Below, in pieces: positions 32,602 to 42,869 of a DNA stretch of 64,000 nt; position 1 is the first letter of the stretch; each line of letters begins with the position of its first letter. The DNA comes from an uncultured Helicobacter sp. GTDB taxonomy: Bacteria > Campylobacterota > Campylobacteria > Campylobacterales > Helicobacteraceae. The notes under the pieces were generated by a model. The model saw only the letters and a list, made by a program, of their open reading frames with translations. It searched no databases and had not been told where the DNA came from. A program made the position numbers and the translations under genes. The DNA lies in assembly GCF_910577135.1 (NCBI RefSeq), contig NZ_CAJTLL010000005.1, forward strand, positions 62,001-126,000, in the 5' to 3' direction.

Positions 32602-34155
32602 TTAAAGAGGCAAGATTTGTAATATACTTTGTATCACCACAGCATTGATTAAATCAATAAAGAACGCTCCTACCAAAGGCACGACAATAAATGCCATATG
32701 ACTTGGTCCATAATGTGAAGTAACCGTCTGCATATTCACCATAGCTGTAGGTGTCGCGCCTAAGCCAAAGCCACAATGCCCCGCTGCCAATACAGCCGCG
32801 TCATAATCCCTCCCACAGAATCTAAAGGTAACAAACACGGCAAAAAGCACCATACATACTGCCTGTGCGGTCAAAATCACTATCATAGGTAATGCCAATG
32901 CCACAAGCTCCCATAGATTCAAAGTCATCATCGCAAAGGCAAGAAAAAGCGAGAGCGAGACATTCCCTAGCACAGAGACTTCCCTATCAAAGACTTGATG
33001 AATATTGAGCGCACTTAGCACATTACGCAAAATCACGCCCATAAAGAGACAATACACAAATGTAGGGAGATTAAATGAGGGAAATGCACTCTTACTATAA
33101 TCGCTAAGCAATGTCCCTATGAGGAGGCACATCGCAATGAGTGCTAAAGATTCTATAAAGCTAATGGGTGTAATAAGCCGCTCTTTATTGGGCGTCTCAA
33201 AGCCGTGAGAATCCTTGCTAATATGCTCTTTACCCGGAATCTTAAGATTATGCTTTTTAATCAAATAACGCGCAGTAGGTCCGCCTATAAGCCCTCCCAT
33301 CACAAGCCCAAAGGTCGCACACGCCATAGCCACCTCCGTAGCTGCACCAAAATTATAAGGTGGATTTTTAAATATATCTGCCCACGCTGCACCTGTGCCA
33401 TGTCCTCCACTCATCGTAATAGAACCGCCAAGCATTCCAAGCAGTGGATTTTGTCCCATTGCATAGCTCACGCCCACGCCGATGATGTTTTGCAAAAAGA
33501 GTAGTCCTACTACAACGCCTAAAAATATCACTAGCATTTTACCGCCTTTTTTTAGCGAGGCAAAATCCGCACTCAAGCCAATCGAAGAGAAAAAGGCAAG
33601 CATTAGCGGGTCTTTAAGTGAAGTATCAAACTTAAATTCAATATGCAAGAATTGATACACACAGAGGATAAAAATCGCCGCTAAGATTCCACCTACGACG
33701 GGCTCGGGAATATTGTAATCCCGTAAAACCTTTACCTTAGAGATGATATATCGCCCAGTGAGTAACACAAATACCATACATACCAGAGTGAAATAAAAAT
33801 CAAAAGAGAATGCTCCAAGACGTGCAGAATCCCCCTTGATATAAAAATGTTTAATTCCCTCATTTTCGCTCTGTGTCTCTACATATAAAAATTCTAAAAA
33901 TTCATCATTGCTTGCAAGAGCTTTAATCTTCTGCCCTCGATTAAGGGTATTGCCTAATATGCAGGATTCAAAAGGAGCACTATATACATTAGTATCATCT
34001 GCATTCACTATATAGTCATTCGCCCACGATGAGATGGGGTGCATAACTGATGAAGTAGCGTTAGTGCAAGGGCTCCCCCCACCCCATTGCGCCACCTCTG
34101 CATGAAGCGATGAAAACAAGCAAAGTGCGAGAAATAAAATGAGTTTGCCAAACAT
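32602..34155 (-). CDS. gltS: Sodium/glutamate symporter GltS with added N-terminal periplasmic domain, 517 aa
   Basis: Residues 117-517 are a GltS-type carrier with about ten membrane helices. Signatures are VVGGILAA, the re-entrant loop TMSGGHGTGAAWADIF near 250 and the related AAGHCGFGLGATPTAM near 475. It imports glutamate with sodium. Unlike ordinary GltS (about 400 residues), it begins with a signal peptide (MFGKLILFLALCLFSSLHA) and about 95 periplasmic residues containing YSAPFESCILGNTLNRGQKI and YIKGDS, which look like an SH3b-type domain. The ATG follows a weak purine-rich site. Confidence 0.88.
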   Translation of the reverse strand: MFGKLILFLALCLFSSLHAEVAQWGGGSPCTNATSSVMHPISSWANDYIVNADDTNVYSAPFESCILGNTLNRGQKIKALASNDEFLEFLYVETQSENEGIKHFYIKGDSARLGAFSFDFYFTLVCMVFVLLTGRYIISKVKVLRDYNIPEPVVGGILAAIFILCVYQFLHIEFKFDTSLKDPLMLAFFSSIGLSADFASLKKGGKMLVIFLGVVVGLLFLQNIIGVGVSYAMGQNPLLGMLGGSITMSGGHGTGAAWADIFKNPPYNFGAATEVAMACATFGLVMGGLIGGPTARYLIKKHNLKIPGKEHISKDSHGFETPNKERLITPISFIESLALIAMCLLIGTLLSDYSKSAFPSFNLPTFVYCLFMGVILRNVLSALNIHQVFDREVSVLGNVSLSLFLAFAMMTLNLWELVALALPMIVILTAQAVCMVLFAVFVTFRFCGRDYDAAVLAAGHCGFGLGATPTAMVNMQTVTSHYGPSHMAFIVVPLVGAFFIDLINAVVIQSILQILPL

Positions 34156-34354
34156 AAATTATTCCTTTATTTTGAATTTGCAAAAATTATAATTCGCATA
34201 TTTTAATCTTCACGTAATAACATTGTATAATTTCTATTTAATCATTCTTGCAGAAGACTTAAGAAAATGTAAATAAATGCTTGGGTAGAATCCACCCTCT
34301 AACAACTACTTAAGCTTCAAATGCCTGAATGATAAGGATTGCAGAGTACAGAGA

Positions 34355-34429
34355 GTTCGCGTAGCTCAGTGGTAGAGCACTACCTTGACATGGTAGGGGT
34401 CGCTGGTTCAAATCCAGTCGTGAACACCA
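34355..34429 (+). tRNA. tRNA-Val (anticodon GAC)
   Basis: A full cloverleaf: acceptor GTTCGCG paired with CGTGAAC, D-arm with AGCTCAGTGGTAGAGC, anticodon stem CTACC/GGTAG around TTGACAT, T-arm GCTGGTTCAAATCCAGT, and encoded CCA. It stands alone between gltS and lspA. Confidence 0.95.
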
Positions 34430-34521
34430 TCTAGTGCAACATATTATTGCTTTAATATAAGGTATTTATGCGTATTTTTACACTTTAATTTTTTACTTGT
34501 AGTGGATAAATATTGAGTATC

Positions 34522-35019
34522 TTAAGTCTTAGAGTGCTTCTCCCTCAACATCTGCCAGATAATCAGCACTACGCTTATATCAATCATTACATCGGCTAAA
34601 TTAAAAATCGCGAAATCAAACCAATAATGCCAATACACATAATCCACCACGCCCTCATACATAAACCTATCAAGAATATTTGAAACCCCCGCACCCACTA
34701 AGATTCCTAGTGTCACATAATGCTTTAAGAAAAAGTCGCTGCATAGTGCAAAAAGTAGCAAAAAGCACAAAAATAAAATCTGCAGATATTTTAAATACTC
34801 GCTCAAAAAACTAAACATCGAAAACGCCACACCTTTATTATATACTAACGCCCTCCCGCCTATGCTTAACACCTCGCTATCCCAAGCAAAGCCCTCAATC
34901 ATAATAATTTTCACCCATTGATCAAGAGCTATACTGAATATAAAAAGTGCGGCAAACACAAGCAAATGCCGCTTACTAAGCTGATGGATATATTGTAAAG
35001 ATAGCATTTGCTCACACAT
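34522..35019 (-). CDS. lspA: Lipoprotein signal peptidase, 165 aa
   Basis: Cleaves prolipoproteins in the inner membrane. Four membrane helices are visible. Conserved blocks are [25 protein letters not shown] with the first catalytic Asp and [12 protein letters not shown] with the second. It overlaps the end of glmM by 8 bases, the same order as in H. pylori. Confidence 0.95.
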   Translation of the reverse strand: MCEQMLSLQYIHQLSKRHLLVFAALFIFSIALDQWVKIIMIEGFAWDSEVLSIGGRALVYNKGVAFSMFSFLSEYLKYLQILFLCFLLLFALCSDFFLKHYVTLGILVGAGVSNILDRFMYEGVVDYVYWHYWFDFAIFNLADVMIDISVVLIIWQMLREKHSKT

Positions 35020-36370
35020 TGAGTTGCTTTTGAAAAAACTCTACAAGCATTTTAACCTGCCTCTCGACTATTTTAGAATCCTTACCCTCGACCAAGATTC
35101 TAAGCTTATTTTCCGTGCCAGAGTAGCGCACTAAGTGACGATTGCCACTTTGAGTAATAGAATCTAGCTTCTCTTGCAGCCCCTTAATATTTTCAAGGGG
35201 CTTTTTATGCGCTACTTTGAGGTTAAAAAGCTCACTTGGGTAGAGCTCAAAAGGATTAAGCACATCTTTTGAGCTTTGCTTACTTTGTAACAAAAGAGCT
35301 AAAACTTGCAAGGCACTCACCAAGCCATCGCCTGTTTTAGCATAATCGCTAAAAATGATATGTCCGCTATTTTCCCCACCAAAATTGAGGTTATGCTCTT
35401 GCATCATATCCCACACATATTTATCACCAACATTACAGCGATACAGGCTTATTTTATGCGATTTGAGAAACTCCTCAAGTGCCAGATTACTCATCAGTGT
35501 CGCCACAATGGCATTATTTTTTAATACACCCATTTGCTTTTGATAAAGCGCAAGTGCACCGATAAGCTTATCGCCATTGACGATATTGCCCTCGCTATCC
35601 ACCACAACAAGCCTATCCGCATCGCCATCAAGGGCAAAACCCACATCAGCGCGATATGTCCGCACCTTTTGCGCTAAATCCTCTGGGTGCATAGCCCCGC
35701 ACTGCTTATTGATATTGAATCCATCGGGTTCGTCATTAATCGCAATCACATCAGCCCCAAGCTCACTAAGCACGATAGGGGCGACCCGATACGCCGCGCC
35801 ATTGGCACAATCGCACACAATTCTAAGCCCTCTTAACGTAAGGTGTTTGGGAAATGAATTTTTAATATGCACAATATAGCGCCCCACGACATCATCGATA
35901 CGTTTTGAGCTACCAATCTCCTGTCCGCTTTTGAGTGCAGCTTGTAGGGCGGCATTATCGTGGTAGTAAGATTCTATACTCTCCTCCTCTTGCGGGGCAA
36001 GTTTGTAGCCGCAATGATTGAAGAATTTAATGCCATTGTCATCATAGGGATTATGACTAGCACTAATCATCACTCCTGCATCGCAGCGCATATCTTCAGT
36101 GAGGAAAGCCACTGCAGGAGTAGGCATAGGACCAATTTGTATCACATCATAGCCCACAGAAGTAAGGCTTGAGACAAGTGCATTTTCTATCATATAGCCG
36201 CTGCGGCGTGTATCTTTACCTACTAGAATCTTATTTGTAAGGGAATGTTGGCGGAAGTGTATCCCCGCACTCGCACCTAGGGCAATCACACTTGAAGGCG
36301 TGATAACTTCTCCGGCTCGTCCTCTCACGCCATCAGTGCCAAAAAGCTTTATATCCTTCGAGTTCATCAT
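35012..36370 (-). CDS. glmM: Phosphoglucosamine mutase, 452 aa
   Basis: Interconverts glucosamine-6-phosphate and glucosamine-1-phosphate for peptidoglycan and LPS. The N-terminus reads [12 protein letters not shown]; the phosphoserine is S105 in ISASHNP; the metal loop is DGDADR, and the sugar-binding GGENSGH and the final [11 protein letters not shown] are present. AAGGAGAT precedes two tandem ATG codons; I use the first. It is divergent from rpsT. Confidence 0.95.
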   Translation of the reverse strand: MMNSKDIKLFGTDGVRGRAGEVITPSSVIALGASAGIHFRQHSLTNKILVGKDTRRSGYMIENALVSSLTSVGYDVIQIGPMPTPAVAFLTEDMRCDAGVMISASHNPYDDNGIKFFNHCGYKLAPQEEESIESYYHDNAALQAALKSGQEIGSSKRIDDVVGRYIVHIKNSFPKHLTLRGLRIVCDCANGAAYRVAPIVLSELGADVIAINDEPDGFNINKQCGAMHPEDLAQKVRTYRADVGFALDGDADRLVVVDSEGNIVNGDKLIGALALYQKQMGVLKNNAIVATLMSNLALEEFLKSHKISLYRCNVGDKYVWDMMQEHNLNFGGENSGHIIFSDYAKTGDGLVSALQVLALLLQSKQSSKDVLNPFELYPSELFNLKVAHKKPLENIKGLQEKLDSITQSGNRHLVRYSGTENKLRILVEGKDSKIVERQVKMLVEFFQKQLNV

Positions 36371-36454
36371 ATCTCCTTAATGGCTTTAAACTGCATTTAA
36401 TCAAACTTTTGGCACAATTTTGCCTTAATTTTTTTTAAAAAGGACTAATAGGAA

Positions 36455-36727
36455 ATGGCAAATCATAAATCCGCACAAAAACGCATTCGACAGACAAAAA
36501 CACGAACCGAGCGTAATCGATACTACAAAACGCGCATTAAAAATATTGTCCGTAATCTTAGAGAAGCAGTAGTAAATAAAGACCTTGCAAAAGCGCAAGA
36601 AGCCTTTAAAATTGCCAATAAAGAGCTACACAAATATGTAAGTAAGGGCATTTTAACAAAAAATACAGCCGCAAGAAAAGTATCGCGCCTCAATGCAAGT
36701 GTGAAAAAACTCGCACAATCTGCCTAA
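36455..36727 (+). CDS. rpsT: 30S ribosomal protein S20, 90 aa
   Basis: A basic helical protein that binds the 5' domain of 16S r[23 protein letters not shown] and the [20 protein letters not shown] segment are diagnostic. Length is normal. It is followed after 24 bases by prfA, an order conserved in Helicobacter. Confidence 0.97.
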   Translation: MANHKSAQKRIRQTKTRTERNRYYKTRIKNIVRNLREAVVNKDLAKAQEAFKIANKELHKYVSKGILTKNTAARKVSRLNASVKKLAQSA

Positions 36728-36751
36728 TCACCATTTTTACAAAGGCTTGAA

Positions 36752-37816
36752 ATGCTTGTCGATAAGCTTAAGCCCATTGTGGCGCATTATGATGAGATTT
36801 CAAACCTCCTTACTTTAGAATCCACTCTCTCTAACATCCAGCAATTAACACAACTTAGCAAAGAACAAAGCGATATAGAATCTATCGTGCAAAAGGCTAG
36901 AGCATATTTTGCCACACTTGAGGGCATTGCTGAAAATAAGACATTACTAGAGGATAAGGAGCTAGGTGAGCTTGCCAAAGAAGAGCTCAAAGATTTAGAA
37001 TCTCAAAAAATCATATTAGAGGAGGAAATTAAGATTCTCCTTATCCCTAAAGATCCTAATGATGGTAAAAATATTTATCTTGAAATCCGCGCTGGGACAG
37101 GCGGTGATGAGGCGGGAATCTTTGTAGGAGACTTGTTTAAGGCGTATTGCCGCTATGCGGATTTGCAAAAATGGAAAGTGGAGATAATGAGCGCGAGTGA
37201 AAATAATGTGGGTGGCTATAAGGAGGTGATTGCACTTATCAAAGGTAATGGCGCATACTCGCGGCTCAAATATGAGGGCGGCACTCATCGAGTGCAGCGT
37301 GTCCCCGAGACAGAATCTCAAGGGCGGATTCACACTTCTGCCATCACCGTGGCGATTATGCCTGAGGTTGATGATGTAAGCGTCGATATTAATCCAAATG
37401 ATTTGAAAATCGAAGTTTTCCGCAGCGGCGGGCACGGAGGGCAAAGTGTCAATACAACTGATTCTGCAGTGAGGATTACCCATATCCCTACAGGCATTAG
37501 CGTATCAATGCAAGATGAAAAATCTCAACATAAAAATAAAGACAAGGCACTAAAGATTCTCAAAGCGAGGCTGTATGAAGCCGAGATTGAAGCCCAAAAT
37601 GCCCAAAATAAAGAGGTACGCAAAACACAAGTAGGGAGTGGCGATAGAAGTGAACGAATCCGCACTTATAACTATCCGCAAAATCGCCTTACAGACCATC
37701 GCATCGGCTTAACGCTTTATAGCCTTGAAGAGATTATGCTAGGTGGGCTGCTTGATGAGATTATAAATCCCCTTATCGCCCACGCCCAAAGTCAAGCAAT
37801 GGGAACGACTGAATAA
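36752..37816 (+). CDS. prfA: Peptide chain release factor 1, 354 aa
   Basis: Recognises UAA and UAG stop codons. The GGQ catalytic tripeptide is at 229-231 ([10 protein letters not shown]), and the codon-recognition PxT motif is PET at 185-187. RAGTGGDEA is also typical. Its stop TAATG overlaps the ATG of the fucosyltransferase fragment. Confidence 0.97.
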   Translation: MLVDKLKPIVAHYDEISNLLTLESTLSNIQQLTQLSKEQSDIESIVQKARAYFATLEGIAENKTLLEDKELGELAKEELKDLESQKIILEEEIKILLIPKDPNDGKNIYLEIRAGTGGDEAGIFVGDLFKAYCRYADLQKWKVEIMSASENNVGGYKEVIALIKGNGAYSRLKYEGGTHRVQRVPETESQGRIHTSAITVAIMPEVDDVSVDINPNDLKIEVFRSGGHGGQSVNTTDSAVRITHIPTGISVSMQDEKSQHKNKDKALKILKARLYEAEIEAQNAQNKEVRKTQVGSGDRSERIRTYNYPQNRLTDHRIGLTLYSLEEIMLGGLLDEIINPLIAHAQSQAMGTTE

Positions 37817-37959
37817 TGCCACAAAAGCCGACAAAAAAGGTGTATTTTTGCGATGGGGCGGTGGAAGGGAAGATTCTAGAAATCCTCCGCAAACATTATA
37901 AGCTCATCTTTACCGACAAAAATCCTGATTATATCTCTTATTCTGTGATGGGAGATAAT

Positions 37960-38297
37960 GTAACCCCTCGCGTAAAATCAAAGTCATTTTGCGTTTGAAA
38001 TCAAAGTGAGGGATTTTACTTTGATTTCAAACATTAAATTTAAGTAAATTTAATAATCCCCAGCAGTAAAACTAGCCCTTTAAGCCTCTTATCCCCAACC
38101 TTTAAAAAAGCTCTATAATCTCTCTTAAGTTCTCTTGCCTTATCTTATCTCCCAGCCATTAGCCCCATCATATACTACTCATTCAAATTTGAGCGCACTT
38201 TGATTTTTCAAATATCCCTCATTCTCTCGCACTTTGCTTTATTTGCTTAGCTTCTCTCTCACTTTGATTCCTGACAAAACTATACAGATAAGATATT
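37960..38297. mobile_element. Repeat-rich insertion of about 340 bp inside the fucosyltransferase gene
   Basis: Borders are set by where the protein similarity stops and resumes, so they are approximate. The motif AAATCAAAGT occurs at 37975 and 37998 and its complement at 38018, 38197 and (one base shorter) 38261. At 37993-38032 two of them form a perfect 15-bp inverted repeat (GTTTGAAATCAAAGT) with a 10-base loop. No protein is encoded. It could be a small non-autonomous element or a recombinational insertion of intergenic DNA. Confidence 0.5.
37993..38032. repeat. Perfect 15-bp inverted repeat
   Basis: GTTTGAAATCAAAGT at 37993-38007 and its exact complement at 38018-38032 with the loop GAGGGATTTT. 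No T-run follows. It lies at the left end of the insertion in the fucosyltransferase gene. Confidence 0.9.
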
Positions 38298-39181
38298 GAA
38301 TATGATGGGATTAGAATCTTTTCCTGTGGGGAGAATGTTCGGGCGGATTTTAATTTTTGTGATTATGCGATTGGATATGATTATATGGAGTTTGAGGATA
38401 GATATATGCGCTATCCGCTCTACTTGCATTATAAAGGAGTCATGGAAAAAGCTATGAGCAAACATCAAAGCATCACTCCGCAGTTACTCAAGGAGAAAAC
38501 GCGATTTTGCACCTTTGTAGTGAGTAATGGCAAGGCAGATGAGCTACGGGCGCAGTTTTTTGACTATCTTTCTCAATATGATCATATAGATAGCGGTGGA
38601 GGCTATAAAAATAATATTGGCAAACGCGTAGCAGATAAATATGCCTTTCTCAAAACAGGCAAATTCAACATCACCTTTGAAAATTCAAGCACAAATGGCT
38701 ATACGACAGAAAAGTTGATTGAGGCACTCGCCGCCCAAAGCATACCTATCTATTGGGGTGATGAAAGAGTGAGCTTGCCTTTAGAATCAAGCGGGGGTGG
38801 GGTGAATGCAAAGGCTTTTATCCATTGCCGCTCACATACAGATTTCGCAGCAGTGTTAGAGCAGATTAAATATCTTAATAAAAATGATGAAGCCTACCTT
38901 GCTATGCTTTCCCAGCCTAGTTTTCTAAATAGCAATCACCAAGAAATTTTTGACAAAAAGCTTGAAGACTTTTTGCTTCATATTTTTAATCAACCTTTAG
39001 AAAAGGCTTATCGCAGAGGCTTTGGGCAATGGCGATGTAACCTAGAGAGACGTTATAAAAAAATTCAAAGAGCACGTAGATTAGCTAATAACTTTGCTCA
39101 TATCTTTCAAAAGCCTATTCGAGCAATAAAATCTACCTTTCGCAAGATTCTATTGCCCTTAAAGTAAATCAAAATGAGTAA

Positions 39182-39216
39182 TAATGGATAGCCTATTATA
39201 AAAAAGCTATCCATTA
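39182..39216. terminator. Bidirectional terminator hairpin
   Basis: TAATGGATAGC and GCTATCCATTA form an 11-bp stem with a 13-base A-rich loop. It sits between two convergent genes, the fucosyltransferase fragment and the TraF-like gene. Confidence 0.6.
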
Positions 39217-39223
39217 TCAAGGC

Positions 39224-40405
39224 TTAGAAATTCAAACCACCACCAATTTTAATAGCTACATAATTAGGGATAGCCACGCCTCCCATATCTGTCTTGCCTG
39301 TGGAGTATGACAGAGCAATACCAATCAAACCTAAACCAAATCCACCACTAAAGGTTAAACCATTATCTAAGCCAAAATCCTTTGCTATACCTAGATTTAA
39401 ATCCACATTTTCAAATCTTGTGCTGTGGAATCTCATCCCACCACCAACAACTTGAGAATGCACGGTCTTGGAAGCAAGAGGAAGCAACTTATTTGATGTC
39501 AAATCTGCATCGAAGGTAAATGTCAGCCAATCTAATGGGTCAAGCGACATACCCAAACGCACTTGAGGATTAAGGGAAATTTTTTCATTTGTGCTAACAC
39601 CATTGCTAATATGTTTCATCGTAAAGCTTGGTGCATTGAGATTTTTAACAACCAATCCTATGCCTAAACGATTATTTATAATGTTAGGACTATAGTATGC
39701 GCCCAAATCTAGCCCAACATTAAAGCTTGAAGCTGCATTTTCTACTGAAAGTGTATCTTTGATAAGATCAGTTATATTCCCATTAAGATCCATACTATGC
39801 CTTCCACCAGCGCCAAACATAAACTTCACACTCGCACCCATGCTTATCTCTCCCGCAGATGTGCTAAAACGATATGCATAACCAATAGGTAGCTCATCAA
39901 TAGCTAACAAGTGTGCATCAAACCCAGCATTGTCTGTTACATCATTAAGATTAGTGGAATTATCGGGTATATTTCCCCAACCACTCAAAGAAGTATAAAT
40001 ATTTTTAAAATAACCAATGCTTAGATTATGTCCTTGCGATATAGGTAGCAATTGAAATACGATACCACTTTGAAAGGTAAGATTAGCACCTCGATTTAGT
40101 GCCTCATTCAAAGATTGAGTATTCTTAATTGTATCTTGTTCCAAAATGGAGTCGTCAAACATCGTGAAAAGCCCACTATCCATAAGTGTTGCACCCACAT
40201 TCCAACCAACTTTAGCGTGTTTTGCAGGTTCTGCTGCAAGTAATGCAGGATTATAATATAAACCCCATTGTGTTTGCTTCAGAGCCACACCAGCGCCACC
40301 CAAAGCGGCAGAGCGAATCCCCTGCCCTCCAAACTCCACAGCACAACTCAATAAAGGTGCAAGCAACATTGTGCCCGAACCTATTTTCTTATAAACTCTA
40401 TTCAT
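39224..40405 (-). CDS. TraF-like outer-membrane protein, 393 aa
   Basis: Resembles the family annotated as conjugal transfer protein TraF in epsilonproteobacteria, which has a FadL/PorV-like barrel and no link to conjugation here. The N-terminus has a signal peptide, followed by EFGGQGIRSAALGGAGVALKQTQWGLYYNPALLA, a signature of that family (positions about 23-57). The end (NYVAIKIGGGLNF) is a beta-strand with a terminal Phe, as for outer-membrane barrels. TAAGGAGAC precedes the ATG. Function unknown. Confidence 0.8.
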   Translation of the reverse strand: MNRVYKKIGSGTMLLAPLLSCAVEFGGQGIRSAALGGAGVALKQTQWGLYYNPALLAAEPAKHAKVGWNVGATLMDSGLFTMFDDSILEQDTIKNTQSLNEALNRGANLTFQSGIVFQLLPISQGHNLSIGYFKNIYTSLSGWGNIPDNSTNLNDVTDNAGFDAHLLAIDELPIGYAYRFSTSAGEISMGASVKFMFGAGGRHSMDLNGNITDLIKDTLSVENAASSFNVGLDLGAYYSPNIINNRLGIGLVVKNLNAPSFTMKHISNGVSTNEKISLNPQVRLGMSLDPLDWLTFTFDADLTSNKLLPLASKTVHSQVVGGGMRFHSTRFENVDLNLGIAKDFGLDNGLTFSGGFGLGLIGIALSYSTGKTDMGGVAIPNYVAIKIGGGLNF

Positions 40406-40479
40406 AGCGTCTCCTTATTACTTAATGTTAATGGATTCTCCTAATTTTACATAAAATCTATATGTAAAGCAATAAATTT

Positions 40480-42855
40480 CTACTGGCAATTCACACATTC
40501 TACACTTCTATCCATAATCTGCTCTTCTGCTTCTGGGCTTTGAGAGCGCAGATAATAGGTGCTTTTTAAGCCTAATTTCCACGCAAGCATATAAACATCA
40601 TTGAGCATTTTACCACTTGCCTTATCAAGCCGCACAAAAATATTTGTGCTTTGCCCCTGATCAATCCATTTTTGTCGCACAGCAGCAGCCTTAATAAGCA
40701 ATGTTTGGTCAATATCATAAGCAGACACATAATAATTCCACGTATCCAAATTAAGATGTGGCACAACTGTGGGAATAAGCCCGCTTAAATTTTCTTCATA
40801 CCATTTTTTGCGATAAATAGGTTCAATAGTTTGTGTTGTCCCTACTAAAATGCTGATGGAACTTGTAGGGGCGATTGCCATTAAATAGCCATTGCGCATA
40901 CCTTGTGTTTTTACCTTTGCTCTTAGAGATTCCCAATCGCATTGTTGTGAGAAAAGCCCTCCTCTATCAACAAGCTTTAGCGCTTCTTTATTAGCTAAAT
41001 CAATAGGAAAAACTCCCTTGCTCCAATTACTCCCTTCAAACTGCGGATATATGCCTTTTTCTTGAGCCAAATCTGCGCTTGAATTGATTGCATAGAAACT
41101 AACAATTTCCATTACTTCATCAATTTTAGCTAAATGCTCTTCGCTTCCCCATTCAATTCCAGCTCGTGCTAACATCTCTGCTTCACCCATTACACCAAGC
41201 CCAATAGCACGATTACGCATATTAGTAACCTTTACCTTACGATTGGGATAGAAATTCAAATCAATTACATTATCAAGCATTCTAATGGCAATAGGCAGCA
41301 CACGCTCAATATCCTCTTTAGCGTGGATTTTGCTTAAATTAATACTTGCTAGATTACACACAGCTGTATCACCTCCTTGCGCAATACGAGAGGTAATAAA
41401 TACCTTTTTGCCATTAACAGAATCTATACTTGTAAGCTTATTTGCTCTTTTTGAAATGCCACTATCAACCTGTATCTTTTCTTGTTCATCATAGATACTC
41501 TTGCTTCCATCTTCAAACTCCACTTCCACCACGTAATGATTAGGATTAGTATTTTGAAAAATCTCCGTACAAAGATTGCTACTTCTAATAATACCAACAT
41601 GCGCATTAGGATTCGCACGATTAGCATTATCTTTAAAGCACAAAAATGGCAAACCAGATTCAAAATAATTAGTAAGAATCTTCTTCCATAAATCTTTAGC
41701 TAAAACACAGGTTTTTAGTATTGAATCTGATTGCTCGTATTCGATATATTTAGCCTCAAATGCCTCTCCGTAGAGTTCTGTGAGTTCAGGACATTGATAG
41801 GGGTCAAAAAGTGTCCAAAACTCATTTGCCTCAACGCGTTTCATAAATAAGTCACAAATCCACACAGCAGGGAACAGATCGTGTGTTCGCCTACGTTCTT
41901 CACCGCTATTTTTACGTAAATCAATAAAATCATTAATATCATTATGCCATATCTCTAAATACGTAGCAATAGCCCCCTTGCGTGTGCCTAGCTGATCCAC
42001 AGCAATAGCCACATCATTGGCAATTTTTAAAAACGGCACAACACCACCTGCTGCATTTTTATGCCCATCAATATAGCTTCCTAGCCCTCTCACACGGCTA
42101 AAATCCCAGCCAATCCCTCCACCATACTTGCTTAAAAGTGCCATTTCCTTATACGCATCAAAAATACCCTCAATATTATCAGGTGTGCTTCCCACAAAGC
42201 AAGAGCTCAACTGATGTCGCGTAGTACGTGCATTTGCTAAAGTGGGAGTAGCACAAATGACCTCAAAAGAGGAAATCATATCGTAGAATTTCACTGCCCA
42301 CGCATTACAATCAGTCTCATTTTGCGCTAAAAACATAGCAATCGCCATAAACATATGCTGAGGTAACTCAATGGGGTGGTTATTTGCATCTTTAAGCAAA
42401 TATCTATCATAAAGTGTCTTGATACCTAAATAATTAAATTGCAAGTCGCGCTCGGGCTTAATATGAGAATCCAAAAATGCTAAATCATATTTTTCTTTAA
42501 TTCCGCATATGAGCTTACCCTCTTTTTCACCTTGTATAAAGTAATCTTCAAGCTTCTTGTATCCCGTCCAACCCGTTACTTTATGATACAAATCATACAA
42601 AAATAATCGTGCCGCGACAAAAGTCCAATTAGGTGTATCTACATCGATTTTATCCACAGCTGTTTTAATCAATGTCTGCTGAATTTCTTCAGTGGTGATT
42701 TTATCCTTAAACAAAATCTTTGCATCAACCTCTAGCTCACTTTGGCTTACGCCCTCTAAGCCCTCTACTGCCGCGTGAGTATGCTTTTGTATCTTTGAAA
42801 TATCAAGTGGCTCAATGCGCCCATTTCTTTTAGTAACTGTGATTGTATCTAGCAT
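40480..42855 (-). CDS. nrdA: Ribonucleoside-diphosphate reductase alpha subunit, 791 aa
   Basis: Class I reductase large subunit making deoxyribonucleotides. It has an N-terminal ATP cone (TVTKRNGRIEPLDISKIQKH), the active-site region with SSCFVGSTPDNIEGIF and NLCTEIFQNTN, AVCNLASINLSK, and the radical-transfer tyrosines near the end. The C-terminal redox pair is CVNC. Its small subunit is not in this window, as in H. pylori where nrdA and nrdB are apart. Confidence 0.96.
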   Translation of the reverse strand: MLDTITVTKRNGRIEPLDISKIQKHTHAAVEGLEGVSQSELEVDAKILFKDKITTEEIQQTLIKTAVDKIDVDTPNWTFVAARLFLYDLYHKVTGWTGYKKLEDYFIQGEKEGKLICGIKEKYDLAFLDSHIKPERDLQFNYLGIKTLYDRYLLKDANNHPIELPQHMFMAIAMFLAQNETDCNAWAVKFYDMISSFEVICATPTLANARTTRHQLSSCFVGSTPDNIEGIFDAYKEMALLSKYGGGIGWDFSRVRGLGSYIDGHKNAAGGVVPFLKIANDVAIAVDQLGTRKGAIATYLEIWHNDINDFIDLRKNSGEERRRTHDLFPAVWICDLFMKRVEANEFWTLFDPYQCPELTELYGEAFEAKYIEYEQSDSILKTCVLAKDLWKKILTNYFESGLPFLCFKDNANRANPNAHVGIIRSSNLCTEIFQNTNPNHYVVEVEFEDGSKSIYDEQEKIQVDSGISKRANKLTSIDSVNGKKVFITSRIAQGGDTAVCNLASINLSKIHAKEDIERVLPIAIRMLDNVIDLNFYPNRKVKVTNMRNRAIGLGVMGEAEMLARAGIEWGSEEHLAKIDEVMEIVSFYAINSSADLAQEKGIYPQFEGSNWSKGVFPIDLANKEALKLVDRGGLFSQQCDWESLRAKVKTQGMRNGYLMAIAPTSSISILVGTTQTIEPIYRKKWYEENLSGLIPTVVPHLNLDTWNYYVSAYDIDQTLLIKAAAVRQKWIDQGQSTNIFVRLDKASGKMLNDVYMLAWKLGLKSTYYLRSQSPEAEEQIMDRSVECVNCQ

Positions 42856-42869
42856 TTATCCCTCCATTT

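Larger units (their letters stand above)
37816..39167 (+). pseudogene. Alpha-1,3/4-fucosyltransferase (GT10), interrupted
   Basis: The N-terminal part (37816 to about 37960; VYFCDGAVEGKILEILRKHY and TDKNPDYISYSVMGDN) and the C-terminal part (from about 38292; GENVRADFNFCDYAIGYDYM, and the GT10 block FNITFENSSTNGYTTEKLIE, IPIYWGD) belong to one FutA-type enzyme. About 340 bases of non-coding DNA lie between them. In H. pylori such enzymes put fucose on LPS to make Lewis antigens. The downstream part is open to 39167 and ends in a basic, amphipathic tail, as these enzymes usually do. An internal ATG at 38385 gives 260 residues lacking the N-terminal domain and is probably inactive. Confidence 0.8.

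Noticed and set aside
37993..38032. Rho-independent terminator
   Set aside because: The 15-bp stem is perfect but no T-run follows on either strand; it is one of several copies of the same motif inside the insertion.
39224..40405. Conjugation gene
   Set aside because: The TraF name of this family is historical; the protein looks like an outer-membrane barrel and no transfer genes are nearby.
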